DNA of 64,000 nucleotides from DATBLE01 sp963791425 (GCA_963791425.1 CAWBSE010000008.1:124001-188000); one strand, 5' to 3'. Shown: positions 28,441 to 37,189, counted from the stretch's first letter. Numbers and translations: made by a program. The notes: a model not told the origin generated them from the sequence alone.

Positions 28441-29409
28441 GTGCGCGTCACCCGTACCCGTGCATCCTCCACGATCCCGGGCACGGCGACAACCTCATCG
28501 TCGCTCACGACCACCGGCCAGTCGTCGCGGTCGGCCCGCGGCACCTTTGCGTCGACGAACACGTCCTGGAGCTTCTTGCTGCGCCCGGCCAGGCGGTCGC
28601 CCGGTTGGCGAGTGCGAACCTCCAGGCCGGGAGCGTCCGATTCGATCGTCCACGGGCCCCAGCGCACGGCGCCTTGCTCGAGCGAGACCCGGTCGTACTC
28701 GCGGACGGCCCTGAGCCCACCGCCGAGGTCGGCGGCCTTCGTCCCGTCGCGCGCGCCGAGGAGATCCAGCAGCGTGTTCTCGAGCCCCCGGGGGAGCCGC
28801 GGCCGCTCGTCGGCGAGCCGGCGAATGTTCTCCTCGGCGGCCGGGTGGAGACGGCGGAGCGCAGGGACGATCTCGGCCGCGGATCAGGCCGCGCAGCGTG
28901 TCGGGGTTCGACGAGTCGGTGCGGGTTTCGAGCTCGGCGGCCGCGCAGTAGGCGACGGTCTCCTCGCGCCAGACGCGCAGCAGCGGGCGGACGACGCCGT
29001 CCTCGCGGCGCGGCTTGATCCCACGGGTCGAGCCGCTGGCGGCGAGCCGGTACAGCACGGTCTCGACCTGGTCGGACGCGGTGTGGCCCGTGGCCCGAAG
29101 GCCGCGGCCGGCGGTCAGGTCGTAGCGGAGGTCGCGGAGCTCGGCCTCGGTGCGTCCCGGCGGAGCGTCGATCACCTCGGCGCCGAGCCGCTCGCGGCAA
29201 TGCGCGGCGTCCGCGTCCGACTCCTCGCCGCGGAGGCCGTGGTTCACGTGGACGGCCGTGACCCGGTAGCCGAGCGCGCCGAGCGCGTGCCAGAGGCAGG
29301 TCGAGTCGGGGCCGCCCGAGACGAGGCAAACGATCTCGCCGCCCGGCTCGATCAGCTCGTGCCGGCGGATCTGCGTCTCGATCCTGTCGAGCAGCTCCAC
29401 GCCGCCCAT
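28437..29409 (-). CDS. tilS: tRNA(Ile)-lysidine synthetase, frameshifted
   Basis: Forms lysidine at the wobble base of the CAU-anticodon tRNA-Ile, normally essential. From ATG 29409 the N-ATPase domain is normal: the PP-loop is LVSGGPDSTCLW (residues about 29-40), then HVNHGLRGEESDADA and TGHTASDQVETVLYRL, up to SSNPDTLRGLIRG. One extra base in 28875-28882 then shifts the frame. The sequence resumes in the next frame as EIVPALRRLHPAAEENIRRL and continues through RWGPWTIESDAPG and RKQPGDRLAGRSKKLQD-type sequence (TRQPGDRLAGRSKKLQDVFV) to the TGA at 28437. Removing one base gives 323 residues. Given essentiality, a sequencing or assembly error is the likeliest cause. Confidence 0.85.
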
Positions 29410-29432
29410 TGTGCCCCGGATAGGCTCTTCCC

Positions 29433-29850
29433 GTGCTCGACCAGTCCACCGAGTTCGGCGCGCGCGCGACTCGCCGCCTGCACGAGGCGATCATCGGCTG
29501 GCTGACGACCGTCGCCGCGGACGGCGGCCCGCGGCCGATCCCGGTGTGGTTCCTCTGGGACGGCGGCGACTCGATCCTGCTCTACTCGCGCCCCGAGAAG
29601 CGCAAGCTCGCGAACATCGCCGCGAACCCGCGCGTGAGCCTCAACCTCGACAGCGACGGCATCGAGGCCGACATCGTCGTCGTGTGGGGCGAGATGCGAC
29701 GTCTCCGACGACTCGCCGGCGAACGAGGTCGCGGACTACGTCGCGAAGTACGCCGGCCGGATCGAGGCACTCGGCTGGGCGCCGGAGAGCTTCGCCGCGG
29801 ATTTCAGCGTGCCGCTGCGGATCACCGTCTCGCGCATCCACGGCTGGTAG
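29433..29850 (+). CDS. FDOR/PPOX-family flavin or F420-dependent oxidoreductase, frameshifted
   Basis: GTG start, divergent from tilS by 23 bp. The first 85 residues (EFGARATRRLHEAIIGWLTT, GPRPIPVWFLWDGG, YSRPEKRKLANIAANPRVSL) are the split beta-barrel seen in pyridoxamine-phosphate-oxidase-like proteins, closest to the actinobacterial F420-binding class. After VVVWGEMR an extra base at 29695-29702 breaks the frame. The rest, VSDDSPANEVADYVAKYAG then APESFAADFSVPLRITVSRI, reads in another frame to TAG 29848. Corrected length is 138 residues, normal for the class. Reaction unknown. Confidence 0.7.
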
Positions 29851-29893
29851 CAGCGCCGGGTCGGCGCACTTTCGTCACGGTTTCGGGCGAAAA

Positions 29894-29906
29894 GGGGTCA
29901 GACCCC
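29894..29906. repeat. Palindrome GGGGTCAGACCCC
   Basis: A perfect 6-bp inverted repeat around one A, followed by CTGTCATGTCCCG. Similar in style to the GACTGTCCCC pair near folP. It may act as a weak hairpin between the two convergent transcripts. Confidence 0.45.
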
Positions 29907-30011
29907 TGTCATGTCCCGTTTGGCCCTGGTGCGCGCCAGGTGCGACGCCGCTTCGACCGCGGCCCAGCGCAGCAGCCACGCCAGCGTCACGAACGCGAGC
30001 AGGCGCTTCAA
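29898..30011 (-). CDS. Small membrane protein, coupled to the GNAT gene
   Basis: 37 residues. A TTG at 30011 overlaps the stop of the GNAT gene as TTGA, the same arrangement used elsewhere in this window. One membrane helix with a basic start (MKRLLAFVTLAWLLRWAAVE) and a basic tail (LARTRAKRDMTGV). Tiny single-span proteins of this shape are common in actinobacteria but often unannotated. The stop codon lies within the GGGGTCAGACCCC palindrome. Confidence 0.45.
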   Translation of the reverse strand: MKRLLAFVTLAWLLRWAAVEAASHLARTRAKRDMTGV

Positions 30012-30787
30012 AAGATGAGACTTCGGTACGAGATGGTGCGCCGCATGCCGATGCCCTCGTAGACCCGGATCGCCGGCGCGTTCTCGGGGCGCACGAACAG
30101 GCAGACCCGCGGCACCTGCTCGAGCAGCTTGCGGACGAGGTCGCGCATCCCGCGCTGGGCATTGCCGCGGCCGCGGGCGGCCGGGTCGACCCACACCTGC
30201 TGGAGCTGCACCGCGTCGGGCGTCCACGCCGAGGCCTCGGCCTTGAACAGGATCGTGTCGCCGTCCATCCAGACCCACGAGCGTCCCTCGCCGATCTGCG
30301 CCTGCGTCCGCCAGCGGAACCCGTCGGGGTCGCGGTCGAGCGGGTTGATCTTGATCTCCTCCTCGTGGGCGGCGGCGCACGCCGGGACGAGCACGCCGAG
30401 GTCGGCGAGCGTCGCCTCGCGCAGGCCCGTCCCGCCCGGCTCCGGCGGCTGCTCGATCACGTAGACGGGCTGGCCCGGCCGGTCCTCGCGCGGCGCCGGC
30501 ATGAAGCGGCGGGCCGCGTCCCAGAGATCCCGCACCGCCCCCTCCTCGCCGATCACCATCCGCGCCCGTCCGGACGCGGCCGCCCGCCCGAACGCCTCGC
30601 AGCCGCGACCGGACGGCACGACGTTGACGCCGACGTGGCAGAGCGCGGTCAGCGCGACGCCGTCGCCGAGTGCGACGAACCGCCCGAGCCCACGCCGGGC
30701 GACATCCTCGAGGAAGACGCGCTCGACCGGATCCTCGGCGCAGAAGGACAGGGTCTGGCGCAGCGACGGCTCGAACGTCTTTGTCAC
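30008..30787 (-). CDS. GNAT-family N-acetyltransferase with N-terminal DUF4081-like domain
   Basis: 259 residues from the GTG at 30787. The N-terminal half (FEPSLRQTLSFCAEDPVERV to about residue 130) resembles the DUF4081 domain fused to many actinobacterial GNATs. The C-terminal half is the acetyltransferase: AAAHEEEIKINPLDRDPDGF, then the acetyl-CoA pyrophosphate loop in VWVDPAARGRGNAQRGMRDL and the closing FVRPENAPAIRVYEGIGM. The substrate is unknown; an amine or a protein is possible. Divergent from deoD with only 45 bp between the starts; the minus strand there carries GGATATAAGG, a possible -10 for a leaderless message. Confidence 0.8.
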   Translation of the reverse strand: MTKTFEPSLRQTLSFCAEDPVERVFLEDVARRGLGRFVALGDGVALTALCHVGVNVVPSGRGCEAFGRAAASGRARMVIGEEGAVRDLWDAARRFMPAPREDRPGQPVYVIEQPPEPGGTGLREATLADLGVLVPACAAAHEEEIKINPLDRDPDGFRWRTQAQIGEGRSWVWMDGDTILFKAEASAWTPDAVQLQQVWVDPAARGRGNAQRGMRDLVRKLLEQVPRVCLFVRPENAPAIRVYEGIGMRRTISYRSLIF

Positions 30788-30832
30788 GTCACCCGCCTTA
30801 TATCCGTTGCGGGTGGATAGGCTTGCGCGGCG

Positions 30833-31547
30833 ATGCCGATCCACCTCAGAGGAAATCCCGGCGACTACGCGGACGGCTGCCTGCTCCCGGGCGACCCGCT
30901 GCGCGCGAAGTACATCGCCGACACGTTCTTCGACGACCCCGTCGAGGTGAACAGCGAGCGCGGGATGCTCGGCTACACCGGCACGCTTCCGCGGCAAGCG
31001 CGTCTCCGTCCAGTCGAGCGGCATGGGCTGCCCGTCGGCCGGGATCGTGATCGAGGAGCTCGCACAGCTCGGCGTCAAGAAGATCCTCCGCGTCGGCACC
31101 TGCGGCGGCCTGCAGCCGAACATGGAGATGGGCGAGCTGATCGTCGCCATCTCGGCCACGCCGGCGGACGCGACGTCGACCCACCTGATCGGAGGCGAGC
31201 CGCACGCCCCGACCGCCGACTGGGAGCTCGTCCACGGCGCCGTCCACCACGCGAAGGAGCTCGGCAAGAAGGTGCGCGTCGGCGGCGTCGTCTCCAGCGA
31301 CGTCTTCTACAACCCGGACACCGGCCAGTATCAGCGGTGGTCGGATCGCGGCATCCTCGCGGTCGAGATGGAGGCGGCGATGCTGTTCACGCTCGGCGCC
31401 CTGAAGAAGATCCAGGCCGGCTGCCTGCTGACCGTCAGCGACGTCGTCGTCGAGGGCGAGTTCAAGCGCATCACCGACGAGGACCTCCGCGCCGCGGTCG
31501 ACCAGATGACCGAGCTCGCGCTGGTCACGGTCACCGACGAGCACTAA
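30833..31547 (+). CDS. deoD: Purine nucleoside phosphorylase DeoD type, frameshifted
   Basis: Phosphorolysis of purine nucleosides. From ATG 30833 the sequence is typical: HLRGNPGDYADGCLLPGDPL, RAKYIADTFFDD, ERGMLGYTGT. An extra base at 30986-30994 then breaks the frame, which resumes as GKRVSVQSSGMGCPSAGIVI and continues through VGTCGGLQPNMEMGEL, the catalytic region AVEMEAAMLF and LTVSDVVVEGEF to TAA 31545. Restored length is 237 residues, as in E. coli DeoD. Probably sequence error rather than a true pseudogene, since everything else is conserved. Confidence 0.85.
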
Positions 31548-31548
31548 C

Positions 31549-32457
31549 GCCCGCACCGTCTTCCTGGTCAATCCGGCGTCCGCGAACGGGACGACCGGAC
31601 GGCGCTGGCCGGAGATCGCACATCGCGCAGCGACCCTCGGCCTCGAGGGCGATACGCTCTTCTCGGAGCATCAGGGGCACCTGCGCGACCTGGCGCGGCA
31701 GGCGGCCGACGAAGGAGCGGCGCTCGTCGTCGCGGTCGGCGGCGACGGGACGGTCAACGAGGTCGCGTCAGGGCTGGTCGGGAGCGGTACCGAACTCGCG
31801 GTCATCGCGCGCGGCACCGGCGTCGACTTCGTCCGCACGTACGAGATCCCGACGAAACTCGACGACGCGGTCGAGGTCGCCGTGCGCGGCGCAACCCGCG
31901 AGATCGACGCCGGCCGTGTCGGCTACCGCGCCTGGTCGGGTGAGCCGGGCGAGGCGTGGTTCGTGAACGTCGCTGGGGTCGGCATGAGCGGCGCGGTCGC
32001 CAAGCGGACGAACGAGTCCTCGAAGGCGCTCGGCGGGAAAGTCTCGTACCTCTGGTCGACGCTCGCGGTCTTCGCGCGCTGGCAGAACACCGAGGTGGAG
32101 GTGACGGTCGACGACGAGCGCCGCGCCGGCCGCATGCACGAGGTGATCGTCGCCAACGGCCGCTACCTCGGCGGCGGGATGAAGATGTGCCCCGACGCAA
32201 GCCCCGACGACGGCCTGTTCGACGTCCTGCTGATCGGCGACGTCACCAAGGCCGACCTCGTCCAAACGATGCCGAAGATCTACCGCGGCACGCACCTCCC
32301 CCACCCGAAGGCCGAGCTGCTCCGCGGTGCGGCCGTCTCGGTCGACGCGCCGGAGCCGCTGCCCGTCCAGCTCGACGGCGAGCAGCCGGGAACGACGCCC
32401 GTCCGGTTCGAGGTCGTCCCGAAGGCGCTGCGACTCCGCGTTCCGCAGCCTGCGTAG
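31549..32457 (+). CDS. Diacylglycerol kinase / sphingosine-kinase-like lipid kinase, start codon not identified
   Basis: The catalytic domain begins right after the deoD stop (ARTVFLVNPASANGTTGRRW) with the nucleotide motif VVAVGGDGTVNEVASGL at about residue 65 and ARGTGVDFVRT. The C-terminal beta-sandwich has NVAGVGMSGAVAKRTN, VIVANGRYLGGGM and ASPDDGLFDVLL. Full length from 31549 is about 302 residues, normal for the YegS/DagK family. No ATG, GTG or TTG exists in frame between the TGA at 31507 and a GTG at 31882, which would cut off the whole catalytic domain. A non-AUG start near 31546 or a base error is needed. Probably phosphorylates a membrane lipid. Confidence 0.8.
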   Translation, partial: ARTVFLVNPASANGTTGRRWPEIAHRAATLGLEGDTLFSEHQGHLRDLARQAADEGAALVVAVGGDGTVNEVASGLVGSGTELAVIARGTGVDFVRTYEIPTKLDDAVEVAVRGATREIDAGRVGYRAWSGEPGEAWFVNVAGVGMSGAVAKRTNESSKALGGKVSYLWSTLAVFARWQNTEVEVTVDDERRAGRMHEVIVANGRYLGGGMKMCPDASPDDGLFDVLLIGDVTKADLVQTMPKIYRGTHLPHPKAELLRGAAVSVDAPEPLPVQLDGEQPGTTPVRFEVVPKALRLRVPQPA

Positions 32458-32469
32458 CGCTCAGGCGAG

Positions 32470-32760
32470 CTAGGAGGGCTTCTTCGCGGCGGGCTTGCGC
32501 GCCGCCGGCTTGCGTGCCGCGGGCTTGGTGGGCTTCTCCAGCGCTTCGAGCCGCCGCTCCAGCTCCGCGACGCGCTTCTCGAGCGGGTCGAGGCTACGCA
32601 TTCGCTTCGTCAGCTCGTCCACGCGGGCGAGCAGCGAGTTCGCCGCCCCGACCACCTTCGATCCGCCGGGCAGGTCCGAGATGAACTTCTGCAGCGCTTC
32701 CTCGCCGCTGTCCGCGAGCCGCTGAAGAACGTCCTTCTGGCTTTTCCTGGTTGTCGCCAT
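32470..32760 (-). CDS. Small coiled-coil protein with Lys/Ala/Pro-rich tail
   Basis: 96 residues from ATG 32760 (an upstream ATG at 32772 is possible). An amphipathic helix (DVLQRLADSGEEALQKFI) is followed by a heptad-like coiled coil (VDELTKRMRSLDPLEKRVAE, LERRLEALEK) and a repetitive basic tail of KPAARKPAARKPAAKKPS type, as in histone-like or polyester-granule (phasin-like) proteins. No family assigned. The tail suggests binding to nucleic acid or to a polyanion. Confidence 0.6.
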   Translation of the reverse strand: MATTRKSQKDVLQRLADSGEEALQKFISDLPGGSKVVGAANSLLARVDELTKRMRSLDPLEKRVAELERRLEALEKPTKPAARKPAARKPAAKKPS

Positions 32761-32780
32761 GAGCGAGACCATACCCAGAA

Positions 32781-33521
32781 CTACGGGTGGATGATCACCG
32801 GCGTCCCGCCGGGCGTCGCCGCGAAGAGCTTCGCCAGCGTTGCGTTCGGAACCCGGACGCAGCCGTTGGAGACCGCGTGGCCGATCGACGAGGGCTCATT
32901 CGTCCCGTGGATGCCGATCGGACCGCCCTGCGCCCAGCCGGTGAGGACGTTCGAGAAGGCGGAGACGCCGAGCGCCGCGGGGCCGTAAGGCCCGTACGGG
33001 TTCGTGGTCATGATCCGCTGGTTCACGTAGAACCGTCCGACCGGGGTCGGCGTCGCCGACGAGCCGACCGCGACCGGTGTGGTCAGGGCGAGCTTGCCGG
33101 CGCGGTAGAGCGAGAGCTCGCGCCGCGAGATGTCGACCGTGATCCGCGTCGTCACCTTCTGGACGGCGACGTCGCCGGGCCGCACGTAGCCGATCGTCCC
33201 GTTCGGCCGCATCGGCAGCTCGACGCGGTACCAGTCGGCGCCGCACGACGAGTTCAGCACCGCGCCGACGATCGAGAACGTCGTCGGGTACCCGTTCTCG
33301 TTCAGCTTCGAGAAGGTGGCGAGGCGGTCGCCGCCCGGCCGCTTGTACGTGACCGTTGTCCCGGCCGCGACCGCGGCGAACGCCACTGCGGTCGTGCCGA
33401 CGGGATGGAGCACACCGGAGCGGCATCGCTGCGCGTGCACGGCCGACCCGGTCGTCGCCGGGACGGCGGCGAGCACGGCGACGCAGAACAGGGTGATCGA
33501 GGCGACCCTCATACCTCTCAT
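32781..33521 (-). CDS. Exported L,D-transpeptidase (YkuD domain)
   Basis: 246 residues from ATG 33521 (ATG 33512 is an alternative). A signal peptide (about 25-30 residues) precedes an SH3-like segment and then a YkuD catalytic domain (about residues 130-246): ITVDISRRELSLYRAGKLAL, TPTPVGRFYV, IGIHGTNEPSSIGHAVSNG and the catalytic cysteine in SNGCVRVPN. The H-x-G-T...S-x-G-C-x-R motif is intact. It forms or remodels peptidoglycan cross-links outside the membrane. Convergent-side neighbours are unrelated. Confidence 0.93.
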   Translation of the reverse strand: MRGMRVASITLFCVAVLAAVPATTGSAVHAQRCRSGVLHPVGTTAVAFAAVAAGTTVTYKRPGGDRLATFSKLNENGYPTTFSIVGAVLNSSCGADWYRVELPMRPNGTIGYVRPGDVAVQKVTTRITVDISRRELSLYRAGKLALTTPVAVGSSATPTPVGRFYVNQRIMTTNPYGPYGPAALGVSAFSNVLTGWAQGGPIGIHGTNEPSSIGHAVSNGCVRVPNATLAKLFAATPGGTPVIIHP

Positions 33522-33579
33522 TGTCGTCAGGTTCTCCGGTTCGTCAGGACAACACGCCCTCGAGGCCCCGACGGGCAAA

Positions 33580-34104
33580 ATGCCAGGCGGGATGCTGGGA
33601 TTCTACGCAAAGGCGGCGGTTGCGATCGCCGCGCTCGCCGTAGCCGCTCCACCGCGCGCCGGCACCGGAGGTGCGACCGTCGCCCTCCCGCCGGGGTGGC
33701 ATTCGACCGCCCCCGACCAGGGCTCGATCACGAGCCCGCTCACGCGAATCGTCGTCTCCTCGGGCCTCATCCACTCCGACCTGACGAGCGCCTGCCAGAC
33801 CCAGGTCGCCGCCTACGCGTTCCCACAGACCGCCGTGGCGATCGTGGTCGTCGAGTGGACGAGGCAGATTGGCGGGATGAAGATCGGTGTCGGCCGACAC
33901 CGGCCCCGACACTTCACCGCCGTCAACCTTCCGATCCATCGACCGCCGATCATCGAGTGCTACTACGGGCCTGGCGGCTCGACCCAGTGGGCCGAGCGCG
34001 GACACACCTTCGCCGCCTACGTCCTGCTCGGACGCAAGGCGCCTGCGGCCCTTGCTGTCCGAGCCAGGGCTGTGCTCGACACGCTCAGGGTCTCGCGGCG
34101 ATAG
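33580..34104 (+). CDS. Secreted protein of unknown function
   Basis: 174 residues from ATG 33580 (ATG 33592 also possible). A signal peptide (LGFYAKAAVAIAALAVAAPP) is followed by a domain beginning TVALPPGWHSTAPDQGSITS, which resembles small exported proteins common in Thermoleophilia that start with a PPGW motif. Later TAVAIVVVEWTRQ and RGHTFAAYVLLGRKAP are beta-strand-like; the C-terminal VLDTLRVSRR is typical of that group. Two cysteines (ACQTQV and ECYYG) may form a disulfide. It is 7 bp upstream of the thioesterase gene, so possibly co-transcribed. Confidence 0.6.
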   Translation: MPGGMLGFYAKAAVAIAALAVAAPPRAGTGGATVALPPGWHSTAPDQGSITSPLTRIVVSSGLIHSDLTSACQTQVAAYAFPQTAVAIVVVEWTRQIGGMKIGVGRHRPRHFTAVNLPIHRPPIIECYYGPGGSTQWAERGHTFAAYVLLGRKAPAALAVRARAVLDTLRVSRR

Positions 34105-34111
34105 TAGACCC

Positions 34112-34522
34112 GTGGAGGGCTTCAACTTCTCGACGGAGATCGCCGTGCGGTTCGCCGAGACCGACGCGCAGGGCATCGCCCACAACGCCTCCTACCTCGT
34201 CTGGTACGAGGTCGCGCGCATCGAGTACCTGGCCCGCTTCCGCGGCGGCTACAAGTCGATACAGGCGGACGGCTACGAGGCGCTCACGATCGAGGCGCAC
34301 GTCCGCTATCTCAAAGCGGTGTTCTTCGACGACCGGCTGACCGTCCACGCGCGCTGCGTCGACCTGCGCGGCGCCCGCTTCCGCTACGAGTACGTGCTGA
34401 CGCGCGGCGTCGAGATCGTGGCGGACGGCTGGACCCAACACGCCGTCGTCGAACGGGAGACGTTCCGGCCGACGCGCTTCCCCGCCTGGCTGCTCGAGGC
34501 GATCACCGCCGCGGAGAGCTAG
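34112..34522 (+). CDS. Acyl-CoA thioesterase, hotdog fold (YbgC/4-hydroxybenzoyl-CoA type)
   Basis: 136 residues, GTG start 7 bp after the preceding gene. The motif RFAETDAQGIAHNASYLVWY contains the catalytic aspartate of the 4-HBT family, followed by the long helix EVARIEYLARFRGG. A second half with YLKAVFFDDRLTVHARC and FRYEYVLTRGVEIVADG completes the hotdog. It hydrolyses acyl-CoA thioesters; the substrate is unknown, but the fatty-acid degradation genes lie just downstream on the other strand. The stop overlaps the convergent VanW gene by 4 bp. Confidence 0.88.
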   Translation: MEGFNFSTEIAVRFAETDAQGIAHNASYLVWYEVARIEYLARFRGGYKSIQADGYEALTIEAHVRYLKAVFFDDRLTVHARCVDLRGARFRYEYVLTRGVEIVADGWTQHAVVERETFRPTRFPAWLLEAITAAES

Positions 34523-36378
34523 CCGGTCGGCGTGGTCGTCGTCGGAACGAGATCCGACGGCAGGTAGTCGCTCGGCTTGACGACCGGCTTCGGCTTGGGC
34601 TTCGGCTTCGGCTTCGTGCCCTCGCGGATGATCGACTTGTCGCCGACGTAGCTCGAGTACCACACGTTGTCGTAGAGCACCTTGCCGTGCGCGTCGTAGA
34701 CGATCCGGTGGACGCTGGTCGACAGCGGCGACGAGCCGGTATGGTCGGTCACCTTCTGCCCGACGTACAGGTTCGGGTCCTTCGTCACCTTCTCGGGAAC
34801 CGACCCCGTCGTGACGAGCGGGGACGCCTCGCTGACGACCCTGCGGTGCTGGGGCGTCCCGTACAGGTTCACGGTGAGCGAGTTCGAGCTGACGAAGGTG
34901 CGCAGCAGCAGCCAGTGGCCCGTGTCGTTGACGAACTTCATGTCGGTGTCCGGGTAGTTGACGGTCGCGTCGCGGCCCTGCGGGTAGTGACTGATGTAGA
35001 GCGCGTGGTTGGTGCGCGCCGTGATCGGCAGGCCGCCTTCGTACGCCGCGTTGAAGACCGTCGTCGAGACCTGGCAGGTGCCGCCGCCGAGGCCGTTCTC
35101 GACCTCGCCGTTGATGATCACCGGCGCCTCGAGCAGGCCCTGGGCCGCGTTCCGCTCACCGGTCGTGCCGTTGAACGAGAACTCCTTGCCCGGCCCGATC
35201 AGAGTGTTGTCGACGAGGTGCGAGACGACCTCGACGTTGTGGATCCGGTTGGGCACGCCGCCGTAGTACGTCGTGTAGCTCGAGTACAGGCCGTTGATGC
35301 CCATCGCCGTCGCGTCCGCGGTGGTGCGCTTCGCCGGCTGCGTCGCGATCACCATCGCCGCCGTGCGCCTGGTCGGGCTGAGCGCGGCGGCGAGCAGCGC
35401 CTTGGCGGTGCCGGGCACATCGAGCACGCGGGCATCCGTGGACGGCTGCACCCTGATCCCGCCCCGGGTGACGACGAACTGGGCGTCATGCGACCGGGTG
35501 TCGACCCGCTTCTGCTTGGCCTTGAAAAACGCGTCCGCCCCGGGCCCGCCGATCCGCAGCGTCGTCGCGCCGTTCTTCGGCAGCTTGAGCAGGGTGGCGA
35601 CCCGCCAGCGCGGGATCCGGTAGCGCTTCGGCCCGACCAGCACCACCGGAGCCGAGACCGCCGTCCGCACCTGCGAGGTGACGGAGGCCAGTTGCGTGCC
35701 GGTGACCCGCGGCTGATCGACCTTCATCGGGAGCTCCACCGGAGCGCCGCGCGTGAGGGACGAGAGGGCCGCCACGATCGCCGCGCCCGCCGCCTTGCGG
35801 TCGAGCACGCGGCCGGCCTTGGCCTCGACGACCGCGGGGTGGAGGCCGTGCAGCACGACCGCGGCTTCCTTGTGCGGGACGTTCACCTTCACGGCCATCC
35901 GCGCGAGCTCGCGCTTCAGCGCTGCTGCGCGATACGTGGCGTGGGCGGAGACATCGCCGCCGAAGAGGCGGATCTTCATCCGGCGGAAGCCACGCAGCGG
36001 GCCGAAGCCGTCGCCCTGGCTCTTCGCCGCCGCGACGGCCGCCGCCCAGTCCGGGGTCAGCCCGAGGTCGCCCGCCGAGAGCCGGAAGGAGTGCCCGTCG
36101 GCGACAAATTGGACGGGCGCGCTCAGGCTCGCCACCGACCGTCGCTGGAGGGTCTCGGCCGCCTGCGAGGCCGAGAGGCCGCCGAGGTCGATCCCGTCGA
36201 CCTTGACGCCCTTCGCGATCGTGCCCGGCGAGCCGGCGTAGACGATCGCGGCGATGACGGCGAGCAGCGCCAGCAGCGCCAAACCGGCTAGCGACAGCCG
36301 TCTGATGCGGCGCACACGTGCCTGCCGCCGCCGGCGCACGTAGTACTGCGAATGGGTGACTCCCGCCTCGAGACGCAA
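34519..36378 (-). CDS. VanW family membrane-anchored protein with putative peptidoglycan-binding domains
   Basis: 619 residues, ATG at 36378. A basic cytoplasmic start (YYVRRRRQARVRRIRRL), one membrane helix (LAGLALLALLAVIAAIVYAG), then two PG-binding-4-like domains (GVKVDGIDLGGLSASQAAET is the hallmark start). The VanW domain spans about residues 365-500, with GINGLYSSYTTYYGG, NRIHNVEVVSHLVDNTLIGP, GGGTCQVSTTVFNAAYEGGL and HYPQGRDATVNYP. A G5-like stretch and a Lys-Pro repeat tail (KPKPKPKPKPVV) end it. Presumed cell-wall protein; the biochemical role of VanW is not established. Confidence 0.92.
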   Translation of the reverse strand: MRLEAGVTHSQYYVRRRRQARVRRIRRLSLAGLALLALLAVIAAIVYAGSPGTIAKGVKVDGIDLGGLSASQAAETLQRRSVASLSAPVQFVADGHSFRLSAGDLGLTPDWAAAVAAAKSQGDGFGPLRGFRRMKIRLFGGDVSAHATYRAAALKRELARMAVKVNVPHKEAAVVLHGLHPAVVEAKAGRVLDRKAAGAAIVAALSSLTRGAPVELPMKVDQPRVTGTQLASVTSQVRTAVSAPVVLVGPKRYRIPRWRVATLLKLPKNGATTLRIGGPGADAFFKAKQKRVDTRSHDAQFVVTRGGIRVQPSTDARVLDVPGTAKALLAAALSPTRRTAAMVIATQPAKRTTADATAMGINGLYSSYTTYYGGVPNRIHNVEVVSHLVDNTLIGPGKEFSFNGTTGERNAAQGLLEAPVIINGEVENGLGGGTCQVSTTVFNAAYEGGLPITARTNHALYISHYPQGRDATVNYPDTDMKFVNDTGHWLLLRTFVSSNSLTVNLYGTPQHRRVVSEASPLVTTGSVPEKVTKDPNLYVGQKVTDHTGSSPLSTSVHRIVYDAHGKVLYDNVWYSSYVGDKSIIREGTKPKPKPKPKPVVKPSDYLPSDLVPTTTTPTG

Positions 36379-36409
36379 GGCAAAAAGTGTACCGACGGAT
36401 CAGGCGTTT

Positions 36410-37189
36410 CTACTCGCCCGAAAAGGTCGCGCGTTCACCATTCAGAAACGCGGTCACACCGGCCTGCGCGTCCTTCGACGCGAGCACCTCGCGGAACGCG
36501 TCACCCTCGACCTCAAGCCCCTCGAGCGAAACGGCGGCACGGATCGCCCGCTTGATCCCCTGTACCGCGAGCGGCGCCTGGCGCGCGAGGCGGACGGCGT
36601 AGTCACGGGCCTTCGGCTCGAGCTCGTCGGGCTCGACGAGGAAGTGCACGATCCCGTCTTGGGCCGCCTGCTCGGGCGAGAGCTGCAGGCCCTTCATGAT
36701 CAGCTCGGTCGCGCGGCCGCCGCCGACCAGGTGTGTGAGCCGCTGGGTGCCGCCCGCGCCCGGGAGCAGCCCGAGCCGTACCTCGGGCAGCCCGATCAGC
36801 GCGCCTTCGACGCGGGCGGCGAAGCGGAAGTCGCAGGTGAGCGCGAGCTCGAGGCCGCCGCCCAGCGCATGGCCGTTGATCGCCGCGACCGTCGGCTGCC
36901 GCAGCTCGGCGAACCGGGTGAACACCTCCTGCGCGAGCAGCGCGCGGTCGATCCCCTCGGTTGTCACGCGCTGGAACTCGGTGATGTCGGCTCCGGCCAT
37001 GAATACGCCGTCGAGCGCGCTGCGCACGAGCACGGCGCGCGTGTCGGTGTCGGCGGTCAGGTCGGCGGTCGCCTCGGCCAGTTCGGTGACCATCTGCTCG
37101 TCGATCGCATTCAACGGCGGCCGCTCGAAGGTGAGGACGGCGATCTGCTCGTCCGGGAACCGCTCCAGCTTCACGACGCGGTCAGGCAT
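36410..37189 (-). CDS. Enoyl-CoA hydratase/isomerase (crotonase family)
   Basis: 259 residues, ATG at 37189, overlapping the end of the upstream acyl-CoA dehydrogenase by 8 bp. Beta-oxidation hydration step. Both catalytic glutamates are present, in GHALGGGLELAL and LPEVRLGLLPGAGGTQRL. The oxyanion-hole segment is FMAGADITEF. Last gene of a four-gene run (acyl-CoA dehydrogenase, SDR, acyl-CoA dehydrogenase, crotonase) that starts behind the promoter and operator near 40400. Confidence 0.95.
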   Translation of the reverse strand: MPDRVVKLERFPDEQIAVLTFERPPLNAIDEQMVTELAEATADLTADTDTRAVLVRSALDGVFMAGADITEFQRVTTEGIDRALLAQEVFTRFAELRQPTVAAINGHALGGGLELALTCDFRFAARVEGALIGLPEVRLGLLPGAGGTQRLTHLVGGGRATELIMKGLQLSPEQAAQDGIVHFLVEPDELEPKARDYAVRLARQAPLAVQGIKRAIRAAVSLEGLEVEGDAFREVLASKDAQAGVTAFLNGERATFSGE

